This document shows, piece by piece, positions 25,029 to 33,795 of a DNA stretch of 35,687 nucleotides. Below the pieces are notes generated by a model that saw only the letters and a program-made list of their open reading frames with translations, did no database searches and was not told the origin of the DNA. Position 1 is the first letter of the stretch. Every line of letters starts with the position of its first letter. The position numbers and the translations under genes were made by a program. The stretch comes from Endosaccharibacter trunci (lineage in GTDB: Bacteria > Pseudomonadota > Alphaproteobacteria > Acetobacterales > Acetobacteraceae): the NCBI GenBank assembly GCA_024515975.1, contig JAMSKV010000022.1:1-35687 (forward strand). The letters run 5' to 3'.

Positions 25029-28000
25029 GCGCCCTCCTGCGGGTTAGCTTGGGCGTCCGTGGCACGGTCGATCAGCGCGGTGAATTCCTTCTGCATCTCG
25101 AACACATCGTTGAATTCCTCGAACGCCCAACGGCCATAGCTGCCGAGGTTGTTCACGCCCCTGATCCATTTCTGACGCATGGTTTCGGATTTGAGCTTCA
25201 CGTTCTCGCGGCGATAGCCCTTCACCTCGACGATCAGGTGCAGGGGATCGTCGGGACCATGCCCGTCATCGATGTTGACGATGAAGTCCGGCAGATAGAA
25301 ACGCGCCGTCGATCCATCCTTGTACGGGACTTCAAGGCCAAGGCCCTGATTCTTCACATAGGACAGGACGCGCGGGTGATCCTCGGCGGCGCGGGCGAAT
25401 TCGGCCTCCCAATCGCTGTCGCAAACGACGTAATTGATGTGGCTCTTGGCCGGATCGGTCGTGTAAAGGTCTTTGCTCGTCATGAACCCGACATGACGGG
25501 TCGAGCCTTTCGGATTGTAGGGATCGAGAACGGCGCGGATGCGTTCTTCGTCGCCGATGGCAGCGGCGATGCCGTTATAGATGCGCTCGGCGGCCTGTGC
25601 GGCGATGCTGAGGATTTGCAGCATCCACGGTCCGGTGCCGCCTTTGCATTCAAGATAGCCTTCGTCGATCCAACGCCGGACGATGCGCTGGATTTGATAG
25701 AATAGGTGCAGCTTCGGCTCGCCGTCGGCGTCCTTGAAGTAGGAATAGAGAAGATACTTCGCCAGCTCGTAAGACACCGTGCTAGGGCGCTTGTCCTTCA
25801 TTTCGGCGACGGTTAGCGTGACGCCTTCGCCGACGATGCCTTCGAGCAGGGTTTGCCCCGGCCCGACCATATCGGGGGTGAGAACCAGCTTTGAGTTTGC
25901 GGTGAAGTTGGCTTGCAGTTTCTCCTCGGGCAGGTCGATCCGGTAGCCGACCACGCGCGGGAAGATCATTTCGAGGGCGGCGCGCTCGCGCATCGCCGCC
26001 ACGCGCGTCATCTTCTTGGGCGGCTTGACCGGCGCGACCTGGGGCTTCGCCGTGAAGTCGAACGGGATGCCCATGATGTCGGCATATTCTACGTTAAACA
26101 GCTCATCCGCGTTCAGGTCGTAGGAATAGCGGCGCAGGCCACGCCCGACGACCTGCTCGCATAGAAGCTGGGTGCCGAATGCGCGGACGCCGAGGATGTG
26201 AGTGACGGTGTTGGTATCCCAGCCCTCAGTCAGCATGGAAACCGACACAACGCAGCGGACCTGTTCGCCAAGCCGCCCTTTCTTGCCGACCGTGTTCATG
26301 ACTTCGCGCAGCAGATCGGAGTCGGAGAGTTCCCCGACTTCGCCTGCACCGGAGCGCTGCGCGATCTCGCGCTTGTATTGTTCGATCTCAAGGGCGGCGG
26401 CGCGGCGGAAGTCGTCGTCGAGCGCCTCGCCCGACTCAAGCTGCTTGCTGTCGATTAGCAGCGTGTTGGGACGGGCAAGGCGGTTCCCGTGCTCGTCGAA
26501 ATTGCTGAACAGCGACAGATGCCCGTGGTGGACGGTGCGCAGTTCCTCGCTGTCCTCGGCGACGGGGCGCTGCCATCCGGAAATCCATTCATAGACCAGC
26601 TTCGACGTGGAGGTGTTGTTGCAGACGACGATAAACACCGGCGGCGTGTCGATGCCGGACTTGCCCCACTTCTCAAATGTCTCCTGATAGTGGTTGTAAA
26701 GGGCAACAAGGGCGGTTTGAAGCTTGGCGGGAAGCGAGTTGGGATCAAGGTCGCCCTGCCCCTTACCGCGTCCCTTCTTCGGCATTTCGTCGCGGATATG
26801 CTCCCACAAGTCGCGGAACACCGGGACATCCGCCTCGGGGATGTTGTCGGCGGTGGGGACGCGTGGGAGCTTGACGATGCCGCACTCGATAGCGTCCATC
26901 AGTGAGAAATCGCTGATCGTCCAGGGAAAGAGTGTGCCTTCTGCATAGCCCGAGCCGCGCAAGAAAAACGGCGTGGCGGACAGATCGTAAACGGCACGAA
27001 CGCCCAGCTTACGCTTGAACATTTCAATGCCACTGATCCAGAGCCGCGCGGCCTCGTTTTCTTCCTTGGCGATGGCCTTATCGTCGCCTGTGAGGTCGTC
27101 GATGTCTTCGTTGCCCTGTTTTTCCCGGTAGCAATGGTGGGCCTCGTCGTTAATGACGACGATGTTCTTGAGCCCCATGAGTTCTTCGGCCACACGGCGG
27201 ACCATCTGGCCTTCGGTCTCCTTGGTCACGATGGGAGCATGACGGCCTTGCAGCAGCGACCGCCCGACTTTGTTGACTTCCAGAAGCTCCTTGAGCGCAA
27301 GCGCGTGGTAGTTTGTGATGACGATCTTGGCCTTGTTGATGTCATCTAGCATGTCGCTGGGCACGAGTTCGCGGGCGCGGTAGTAGCTTTCGATGTCGCT
27401 GGGCAGCAGGACACGCAAGCGGTCCTTGATCGTGATGCCCGGAGCGATGACAAGAAAACCGCGCGAGAAGTGGGTGCTGGTGGGCGAGCGCACGGCGTTT
27501 ACCGTCTGCCACGCAATCAACATCGCCATCACGGTGGTCTTGCCCGCGCCGGTCGCCATCTTCATGGCGAGGCGGAGCAATGCGGGGTTTGCCTGTTCAT
27601 TGGCCCCGAGGATGTGTTCCCAGATATGGGCGTATTGCTTTTTGTTGCGTGCAACTTCCGTCAGCCAGACAATTGTCTCGACGGCTTCGACCTGGCAGAA
27701 GAACGGCCGTACCCCCTGAAACTGGTGGCTGCGCCAATAATTGAGAAGGCGCGCCGTGGCGGGCGTCACGCCCCATATGGCGGGGTTTGAGCGCCGCCAT
27801 TCGCCTACATGGCTGCGGATTTCATTGATGATCGGAGTCGGGTTGTATTCCTGCTCTTCGGTCGAAAGCCCGTCGTCGTTATGCAGATCGAGGCTGCCCT
27901 GATTGTTGGCAGCGCTCTTGCGCTTCCTTTTGCGCGGCTTTGGGACAGGCGTGATGAGTTCGGACTTTCGCCGTCCATCGCGTGGCGACTCATTAAGCGG

Positions 28001-28096
28001 TTGGCCCTCAGCATCAAGCGGGTGATGCCGGGTCGGCTCCTCGTAAGGGGAATTGAGGATGGGCTCCTCGAAGAACGGGCTCGCTGGCGTCGTCAT
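25025..28096 (-). CDS. type III-like restriction helicase-nuclease (Res; BPTD_3080-like)
   Basis: This is a 1023-residue superfamily 2 helicase joined to a nuclease. Walker A is MATGAGKTT (about 180-188), the DEAH box is VINDEAHHCY (about 314-323) and motif III LSATPFFLRG follows. The second helicase half shows SMLTEGWDTNTVTHILG and QVVGRGLRR, as in type III Res subunits. Near the end a PD-(D/E)XK nuclease core is visible as YLPDFIV (D about 937) and LIVEVKGYR (E957, K959). The N-terminal 100 residues are basic and probably flexible. It should translocate and cut DNA not protected by the operon's methyltransferase. It lies 94 bases after a small HTH gene and overlaps the 370-aa gene. The order Res before Mod is the reverse of classical type III operons. 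Confidence 0.88.
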   Translation of the reverse strand: MTTPASPFFEEPILNSPYEEPTRHHPLDAEGQPLNESPRDGRRKSELITPVPKPRKRKRKSAANNQGSLDLHNDDGLSTEEQEYNPTPIINEIRSHVGEWRRSNPAIWGVTPATARLLNYWRSHQFQGVRPFFCQVEAVETIVWLTEVARNKKQYAHIWEHILGANEQANPALLRLAMKMATGAGKTTVMAMLIAWQTVNAVRSPTSTHFSRGFLVIAPGITIKDRLRVLLPSDIESYYRARELVPSDMLDDINKAKIVITNYHALALKELLEVNKVGRSLLQGRHAPIVTKETEGQMVRRVAEELMGLKNIVVINDEAHHCYREKQGNEDIDDLTGDDKAIAKEENEAARLWISGIEMFKRKLGVRAVYDLSATPFFLRGSGYAEGTLFPWTISDFSLMDAIECGIVKLPRVPTADNIPEADVPVFRDLWEHIRDEMPKKGRGKGQGDLDPNSLPAKLQTALVALYNHYQETFEKWGKSGIDTPPVFIVVCNNTSTSKLVYEWISGWQRPVAEDSEELRTVHHGHLSLFSNFDEHGNRLARPNTLLIDSKQLESGEALDDDFRRAAALEIEQYKREIAQRSGAGEVGELSDSDLLREVMNTVGKKGRLGEQVRCVVSVSMLTEGWDTNTVTHILGVRAFGTQLLCEQVVGRGLRRYSYDLNADELFNVEYADIMGIPFDFTAKPQVAPVKPPKKMTRVAAMRERAALEMIFPRVVGYRIDLPEEKLQANFTANSKLVLTPDMVGPGQTLLEGIVGEGVTLTVAEMKDKRPSTVSYELAKYLLYSYFKDADGEPKLHLFYQIQRIVRRWIDEGYLECKGGTGPWMLQILSIAAQAAERIYNGIAAAIGDEERIRAVLDPYNPKGSTRHVGFMTSKDLYTTDPAKSHINYVVCDSDWEAEFARAAEDHPRVLSYVKNQGLGLEVPYKDGSTARFYLPDFIVNIDDGHGPDDPLHLIVEVKGYRRENVKLKSETMRQKWIRGVNNLGSYGRWAFEEFNDVFEMQKEFTALIDRATDAQANPQEGA

Positions 28097-28190
28097 GGTT
28101 GCGCGCGCCCATTATTCGCAGTGGCGGGGATGACGGCCGGGTGCCTTCCGCTCACCGTATGGGCGAGTGATTTCGCGTGGTACTGGCTTG

Positions 28191-28385
28191 TCACTCCCCG
28201 TTGCCCCCCTGTTGCTCTTCTACTTTGCGCTTTATCCAGTTTGCGATTTCTTGCCGCTCGAACCGCCACGATCCGCCGACCTTGAAGCCAGGAATCTTGC
28301 CTGCCGAGGCGAGCTTGTAGGCGGTCTTCTCATTGATCTTGAGAAGTTCCGCCACCTCCCGGATCGTCAGGATTTCGTCGGTCAT
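28191..28385 (-). CDS. small helix-turn-helix (excisionase/MerR-like) DNA-binding protein
   Basis: This 64-residue protein is a single winged helix-turn-helix of the excisionase/MerR-like HTH_17 type: LTIREVAELLKINEKTAYK, then AGKIPGFKVGGSWRF and RQEIANWIKRKV. The pattern is complete. It could be a recombination directionality factor of the island or the regulator of the restriction operon. Its place, 94 bases before the Res-like gene and with no integrase nearby, favours a regulator or control protein. The ribosome binding site is weak (GGCGGG). It is 148 bases from the exonuclease stop, so it probably starts a new transcript. Confidence 0.85.
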   Translation of the reverse strand: MTDEILTIREVAELLKINEKTAYKLASAGKIPGFKVGGSWRFERQEIANWIKRKVEEQQGGNGE

Positions 28386-28533
28386 GCGCCCGCCGTGACT
28401 CGTGGTTGGAGAAGTATATAGAAGATCGGAGAAAATTAGGGAAGATAGCGGTAGAGTCCCACTTTCGCCTAGGCAATAGCGATCCACGAGGATGCTCGAT
28501 GATGGAGAGATAGCGTCGTCGATCGTCGGCAAG
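28386..28533 (-). promoter_or_regulatory. probable promoter region of the restriction operon
   Basis: This gap between the two minus-strand operons holds a -10-like TATACT on the minus strand (28413-28418), 27 bases before the HTH start. I see no good -35 box at normal spacing. An inverted repeat CTCGTGG/CCACGAG (28399-28405 with 28484-28490) flanks it and could bind a regulator. Confidence 0.3.
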
Positions 28534-29427
28534 TCAAATGCGGTCTGAAAATCGGTCATAAGCATCAATCCGCCGGACCGGAGGATCGATCTCATGGCGG
28601 TAGATTTCCATTCTCAAGAACCGCAGCTCGGCTTCGCGTTGGGCTTCAGAAACGTCGATGTACCAAGCACGTGGCTGAGGGCCGGAATCGCCGTTCCAGC
28701 GGTATCCCCGCGCCTTGAGCACATCCTTGAGATCGAAGGGCGAGTTCTCCGCCCAGATGCGCCAGGAGACAGCACGGGCACTATCCAGAAGGCGGCTAAG
28801 GCCTGTAACGCCAGATCGGGGCAGCCGCATTGCCAATAGCTCGATGGTCGCAAGACAATCGTGCATCGCGCGATGGCGATCATAGAAGAAGCCGCCGGCC
28901 TGAGCGAGATAGGCGAGCTTCACGCCCTCGAATCCCTCGGCCGCCCAGTCGATCTGACTGAGTGAGCAGGCCCAGGGTTTCGTTGTGAACGCGTCGCTGA
29001 AACGTTCGAGGAAGCGGCGATCGAACGCCGCGTTGTGCGCGATGACTAGCGAAGCCGGCGCCGCGAATCTGGCGACCTCGGCAGGATCGATGACCTGGCC
29101 GGCCACCATTTCGTTCGTGATGCGGGTGATCGCGGTGATTTCCGGCGTGATCGGCTCGCTCGGCTGCCGCAGCCTCTGGAAACCTTCCTCCACGCTGAAC
29201 ACGGTGCCATCTAAACCATAGCTGAATGGCGTCATGGCGAGTTCGATGATCTCGTCGCGCTGAGGATCGAGTCCCGTGGTCTCCACATCCACCAGCAGGC
29301 CGAGGCGCACCGGCGTACCAGGGGGCGGGCTGGCGCGGGGGCGCGGCTTGAGACGCCGGATGATCCGGTAGTCCCCTGTGGCCTCCAACGTCTGCGCTAA
29401 GGTCTCCAGATGGTCAGAAGATGTCAT
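28534..29427 (-). CDS. DEDDh 3'-5' exonuclease (DnaQ-like)
   Basis: This is a 297-residue exonuclease of the DNA polymerase III epsilon type. The three Exo motifs are complete: LLVDVETTGLDP (D47, E49), VIAHNAAFDRRFL (D136) and HRAMHDCLAT (H185, D190). The enzyme should remove nucleotides from 3' ends of DNA or RNA with two metal ions. A C-terminal part after about 215 (FDLKDVLKARGYRWNG, RAWYIDV) is found in a group of alphaproteobacterial exonucleases. Its start overlaps the herA gene by 14 bases, so it is the last gene of that operon and likely works with SIR2 and HerA. A pure repair role is less likely in this setting. Confidence 0.92.
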   Translation of the reverse strand: MTSSDHLETLAQTLEATGDYRIIRRLKPRPRASPPPGTPVRLGLLVDVETTGLDPQRDEIIELAMTPFSYGLDGTVFSVEEGFQRLRQPSEPITPEITAITRITNEMVAGQVIDPAEVARFAAPASLVIAHNAAFDRRFLERFSDAFTTKPWACSLSQIDWAAEGFEGVKLAYLAQAGGFFYDRHRAMHDCLATIELLAMRLPRSGVTGLSRLLDSARAVSWRIWAENSPFDLKDVLKARGYRWNGDSGPQPRAWYIDVSEAQREAELRFLRMEIYRHEIDPPVRRIDAYDRFSDRI

Positions 29428-31453
29428 CGTCCGATGCTTCGTTTACCGCCAACGGCTGTCCTCCGGCCGCAGCGGCGGCGTCGGCCGGACGAAGCGCGAG
29501 GCGAATGTCGGCAGCTCGACCTTCCTCGTGGAACCACAGATCGACCACGGCGGTATCATCGCTGCGCGGCCGCGGCGATGCCTCCCGCACCTTAAATGTC
29601 GTCGGTAGATTGACCGAGGTTCCGAACACCAGCGCATGCTGCCGAGGCAATGACGGCAACCGCTTCAGGACTGATTCTGAAATGAACGGCGTCATCTGAC
29701 GAATCTGAGAAAGATCGTCGGGGTTCTGGATGCGGTGAACCAGGAAATTGGAGCACTGGCTGAGAACCGTCTTGGACAGCTCGCTCGGGCGCTGGGACGC
29801 CAAGAGCACGAACATGCCGTACTTGCGCCCTTCTTTGGCGATGCGCTCGAATATCTTGGTCGCGTCCACGGCATAGCGGGATGGCGTCGCCGAGATGTAA
29901 CGGTGAGCCTCTTCCAGCAGGAGGTGGATCGGGAAGCGGTTACGCGGATCGGCTCGCCGCAGCAGGCGAAACAGCATTCGCGCAATCACCGCGCTGACCA
30001 GCTCGACTACCTCGTCCTCGACATCATTCATGTCGATAATGATGATCTGATTGGCCTTAGCGTGGCCGGCTCCCTTGCTAACCAGCCCGACCAGTCGAGT
30101 CAGGAACTCCAGCTCTCCATTGTCGGCGGCAGCACCGACCGCCTCGTGGCGGAGAAATTCATACTCCCGACGATCTTCCAGCGCCTGGAAGCGCGTCACC
30201 ATCTGAGAGCAGTAGTCACGGATTTGCCGATTGCCGTGCGCTTCCGCATACAGGATGGCGAGATCTATCGCCTCTCCCAAGGCAGAGAAATCAAAAGGCA
30301 GATTCTGGTAGTTTGGGAGCTTCAAATCCTCCAGCTCGAATCCGTTTTCACCGACTAGATAGGTATCTAAACCCGCGGGATCAGCCATTTGCCCAAATCT
30401 GATCGTGATGAAGGGGCGGATGCTGGCGTCGCTGATCTCGTTTGTGCTGAAGCGCTGGAGAATGCCAATGATCCGATCATGCTTAGACGGGCTCGACGAG
30501 TCGTCGCGCATGATCTGGGTGATGCACTTGGCCAGGATGTGATTGCGGACGCTGTTGAGTTCTGCGGCCCCCACATTTGAGAACAAAGTGGAGAGCCCGA
30601 GCGCCATGCGCAGGATGGGCACCTGGGTGCGCTCGCTGGCTTGCAGCAGCAGCTCCCATTCCGCCAGCTCCAGGAACCAATGCGGCAAACGGAAGCCGGC
30701 AGCCGTGCCGTCAAGCACAACGCGCTCGACCCCGATAGCCCCCTCTTTCGCGGAAGCGCCCAGGGCGGCGTGGTACTCGCCATTGACATCGAAGACGATG
30801 AAGGTCGCGCCGCGGGCATGATGTTCTTCGGGCTTGCTGAAGAGGGACTGCAAGACCGATGCGACCGTGCAGGATTTACCGCTGCCGGTGTTGCCCAGGA
30901 CGGCGACATGCCCGCCAAAAAACTCATTCAACCGGACCTTGATGTCGTAGTCCTCGAACACCACCGATTTGCCGATCGGCAACACTCGGTAGCGCGTGGC
31001 CCCTTCGGGTTCGCAAGCGCCGCCGTTCAGGCCGACTGAAGGTTCGACGGCGGCCTCTGTTTCGAAGATGCGGTCGAGTTCGCCATCCAGCGCATAGAGC
31101 GCGTCCGCATACAGGGACGGGAAAACCGACACGCCGAAGCGGAACGCCCCGCCGCGCATCGGCAACATGCCGACAGGCACCACATCCAGATATTTGGAAG
31201 AGCCGGCCCGATCAAAGTCGCCCCGTTCGGACGGCGTACTCGCATCGCGTTCACGCAGGCCGACAACCTCGACCACGACATATTCCGACTGTGACGGGAT
31301 CATCAAAAATGACCCCAGTCGCGCCACATAATGCACGTCGTCGAAGCCGACGACTGTGAAATTGTCGGTGCCGGCGTGCATCTCGACGACAAAGCGATCA
31401 GCCGCGACCGAGACCACCTTGCCGATCGCGCGCTTACGATCGTCGTGGCTCAT
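29414..31453 (-). CDS. HerA-like ATPase of a SIR2-HerA defence pair
   Basis: This is a 679-residue HerA/FtsK-type hexameric ATPase. An N-terminal beta-barrel (HAS-barrel-like, about 8-65) precedes Walker A VLGNTGSGKSCT (185-196), the NGEYHAAL block that follows the strand FIVFDV, and Walker B HLLLEEAHRYI (510-520). RIAKEGRKYGMFVLLASQRPSEL is the HerA signature after Walker B. HerA proteins form rings that move DNA and act with a nuclease or, in the Nezha system, with a SIR2 NADase. Its start overlaps the SIR2 stop by four bases (ATGA), which fits a stable complex of the two. No NurA gene is seen; the exonuclease downstream may take part instead. Confidence 0.92.
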   Translation of the reverse strand: MSHDDRKRAIGKVVSVAADRFVVEMHAGTDNFTVVGFDDVHYVARLGSFLMIPSQSEYVVVEVVGLRERDASTPSERGDFDRAGSSKYLDVVPVGMLPMRGGAFRFGVSVFPSLYADALYALDGELDRIFETEAAVEPSVGLNGGACEPEGATRYRVLPIGKSVVFEDYDIKVRLNEFFGGHVAVLGNTGSGKSCTVASVLQSLFSKPEEHHARGATFIVFDVNGEYHAALGASAKEGAIGVERVVLDGTAAGFRLPHWFLELAEWELLLQASERTQVPILRMALGLSTLFSNVGAAELNSVRNHILAKCITQIMRDDSSSPSKHDRIIGILQRFSTNEISDASIRPFITIRFGQMADPAGLDTYLVGENGFELEDLKLPNYQNLPFDFSALGEAIDLAILYAEAHGNRQIRDYCSQMVTRFQALEDRREYEFLRHEAVGAAADNGELEFLTRLVGLVSKGAGHAKANQIIIIDMNDVEDEVVELVSAVIARMLFRLLRRADPRNRFPIHLLLEEAHRYISATPSRYAVDATKIFERIAKEGRKYGMFVLLASQRPSELSKTVLSQCSNFLVHRIQNPDDLSQIRQMTPFISESVLKRLPSLPRQHALVFGTSVNLPTTFKVREASPRPRSDDTAVVDLWFHEEGRAADIRLALRPADAAAAAGGQPLAVNEASDDDIF

Positions 31454-32772
31454 GCCTCGACATCCTTCTTGTCGTCATCCCTCTTCGGCGCAAGATCGGA
31501 CAACACCTTGCGAACAGCGTCATCGATCCTGTCGCTGGGGCGCTGTGGCATGAAGTGCTCGACGATCATGTCGAAGTAGTGCGCCCTCGTTCCCTCTGCG
31601 GGGCCGTCGCCCCCGATGATCCAAATGCGCGGGTCGCGCAGCGCCCGCAGCTTGGCGATCTCTCCGCCCATACCCGGCGCCGCGAAGATTACCAGACGAA
31701 AAGTCGGGATCGTCAGCGCCTGATAGATGATGTTGTTCAGGTGCTCGTCGCCAAACGCGTAGCCGGCGGTGATGAGAACGCTCTGCTCGCGCACGATCCG
31801 GGACTGAAACTCCCTGAACAGGTCCGCGTAGGGCGAGCCGAGCGAAGAGTTCTGCTTCGCCGGCGTCGGATAGATCAGCATCTGGTTCGTGGGCTCGGGC
31901 GGCCAGACCTCCTTGATAGGAAACAGGCCATGATCGTCCTCGGTCCAAGTGACCGAGCCATGCAATTTGCAGAGATAGACGAAGGCGTCGACGGCGGTCC
32001 ATTTGCGGCTCGCAACGTCGAGCTGCTCGGCCAGAGCATACCGGAAGGTCGCCGGATTGAAGCGACGTTCCATCACGCCGGAAAAGCCGTTGGCATAGGG
32101 AATGCCCAGTCGATCCATCGCCAATTCGCTGAAATGATCGTAGTTGGTTGTGAACACCCATGGCCGGGGCAAGGACCGATCTCGCAGGACCAGCTTCTTG
32201 TAGAACCGCTCGTAGAGGTCGCGCACGGTCGTATCGCCATCCGTGGCGAAGGCGCCTTGGGTGACACGGGTCCATAAGAAGTCCTGGACCTTCTTGATGA
32301 TGCCATCGAGAACAGCGCGATAAGGGTGAAGATCGGGATTCTCGCTCTGGCGCAGCACGAACCGATGCGCGAATAGCACCTCCATTAGGCGTTCCAGGTT
32401 GCGGCTGTAGTCCTTCGTCAAATCGACTCCGAGTGCGTCCAGATACTCGAGTTCGCCCTTGGTCAGTCGCCACGGTGCCGGGGCAGCGCCGATTGCCGGC
32501 GGATCGCCGTAGAATCCCGCCGCGCGTGCATCGAGAGTTTCTCCGCAGAACTCCTTGGCCAGAGGGGCCATGGTTGCAATGCCGAGTTCCTTTTTGTCCT
32601 TCATCAAGGAGGAACATCCAGCGCCCAGCAGAAACGCGATGTTCTTGGCGCTCATGGCCTCGGAAATAGCCTGGCGAACGCTCTCGACCCCCTTGTTCCA
32701 GTCGAGATCTGAAGGCTCGGCGTCGCCGTTCCGCAGGAATTGGAATCTGCGCTCTTCGTTTTCCTCGCCCAT
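31450..32772 (-). CDS. SIR2-family NADase-like defence protein
   Basis: This is a 440-residue protein with a SIR2 Rossmann core. The NAD-binding loop is LLGAGCSS (48-55), followed by FTTNYDHF (207-214, N210, D212), KLHGSVTW (269-276, H271) and TAGYAFGDEHLNNII (335-349). N210 and H271 are the expected catalytic pair. In defence systems such as Thoeris, DSR and Nezha, SIR2 domains destroy NAD+ after infection and stop phage growth. The pairing with herA directly downstream points to the Nezha type. The N-terminal 40 residues are charged. The ATG follows the abiEii stop with no gap (TAGATG), so its translation is coupled to the toxin gene. Confidence 0.92.
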   Translation of the reverse strand: MGEENEERRFQFLRNGDAEPSDLDWNKGVESVRQAISEAMSAKNIAFLLGAGCSSLMKDKKELGIATMAPLAKEFCGETLDARAAGFYGDPPAIGAAPAPWRLTKGELEYLDALGVDLTKDYSRNLERLMEVLFAHRFVLRQSENPDLHPYRAVLDGIIKKVQDFLWTRVTQGAFATDGDTTVRDLYERFYKKLVLRDRSLPRPWVFTTNYDHFSELAMDRLGIPYANGFSGVMERRFNPATFRYALAEQLDVASRKWTAVDAFVYLCKLHGSVTWTEDDHGLFPIKEVWPPEPTNQMLIYPTPAKQNSSLGSPYADLFREFQSRIVREQSVLITAGYAFGDEHLNNIIYQALTIPTFRLVIFAAPGMGGEIAKLRALRDPRIWIIGGDGPAEGTRAHYFDMIVEHFMPQRPSDRIDDAVRKVLSDLAPKRDDDKKDVEA

Positions 32773-33795
32773 CTACTTCCCTTCCCCGGCGCCGTTGGCC
32801 CGCGCTTCAATGTCGGCACATCGCTCGATCAGCGCTTCGAAGGGCTCGGCATCCTCCAGAAGCAGACCGTCGTCGACCATTTGGCCGTAGTCCTTATTCA
32901 GCGCCGCAAGCGCTTCGCCGGATGGGACGAGGCGCAGGCCGCCATGTACGGCCCTGTCGTAGTCGACCAGCGTACCGTCGGCCGCCTTCTCGGCGAAGAA
33001 CATGCTTTTGTGGCGGGCGACGGCGCTACCGAGCTGGCGATCCGCTAGGGCGGCCACGGCGATCTCGGCCTCGTCGAGCCTGACGATATCATGCCAATGG
33101 CGCGCGAAGCGTTCGCCGCGAAGCCTCTCTTGCAGGCAGAAGACGTGGATGGCAGTGGCCTTCTCCCAGAACGTCCGCTCCGCGTGCATTACGCGCGGCC
33201 GGGCCGATGGGAATTCGACGCCGTCGATCAGTCCGGCGGCGTCGCAGTTCACGTCACGCAGGCTTGCTGGCTCTCCCGTCGACCGAGCGCCAAATTCCAG
33301 CATTACGCTGGGAGCCACATAGCCGGAGCCTGCCGACGTGGCCTCGTAGTCGATGTAGAGCCGATCGCCTTCCGCTCTGAGGGTTGCTGCAAGCGATTGC
33401 GCGTCGATCGCGCTGGCGACGAGAGGCTGGACCGTGCCGGCTATCCGTTCGGGAAGGCGGTGGCGCACCGCCTTCGACCACCGCTTTTCCTCGCCGCGGT
33501 TTTTTGGCAGGGCTTCGCCGTTCTCGCCGACAAGGTCGGGCGCGATGGCGCGAATGTCATAGGTCAGGTCCACGTCCTCGGAAAAGCGCCGGATGACGCC
33601 GTAAGCCTTGGACAGGGAGGTGCCCCCCTTGAACACCAGGTGCGCGCCGATGTCCGATCCGAACAAGGTCGCCAGCGCCAAGACGACCCACACGTCCTTT
33701 TCAAGGAGATGCGCCGGACGCCCGGATCGATCGGCGGCGACGCGCAGGGCCTCGCGGCGGTCCTCGACTGGCAGGGAGAGAAAGGCGTCAGCCAT
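32773..33795 (-). CDS. abiEii: AbiEii-type nucleotidyltransferase toxin
   Basis: This 340-residue protein belongs to the AbiEii/AbiGii nucleotidyltransferase family. The signature motif I is LVFKGGTSLSKAYGV (53-67) and motif II is IRRFSEDVDLTYD (68-80, with D74 and D76). The later block ERTFWEKATAIHVF carries the conserved Lys. AbiEii proteins act as toxins that bind GTP or transfer nucleotides to RNA and cause abortive infection, held in check by AbiEi. The gene overlaps abiEi by 8 bases and abuts the SIR2 gene. The motifs are intact, so it is probably active. Confidence 0.9.
   Translation of the reverse strand: MADAFLSLPVEDRREALRVAADRSGRPAHLLEKDVWVVLALATLFGSDIGAHLVFKGGTSLSKAYGVIRRFSEDVDLTYDIRAIAPDLVGENGEALPKNRGEEKRWSKAVRHRLPERIAGTVQPLVASAIDAQSLAATLRAEGDRLYIDYEATSAGSGYVAPSVMLEFGARSTGEPASLRDVNCDAAGLIDGVEFPSARPRVMHAERTFWEKATAIHVFCLQERLRGERFARHWHDIVRLDEAEIAVAALADRQLGSAVARHKSMFFAEKAADGTLVDYDRAVHGGLRLVPSGEALAALNKDYGQMVDDGLLLEDAEPFEALIERCADIEARANGAGEGK

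Noticed and set aside
18238-28096. Gabija, BREX or DISARM
   Set aside because: No OLD nuclease (GajA), no PglZ/BrxC and no DISARM DUF1998 gene is present. The genes fit an extended type III-like set better.
28191-28385. Island excisionase
   Set aside because: The fold fits, but no integrase is adjacent and the place before the restriction operon favours a regulator. Not excluded.
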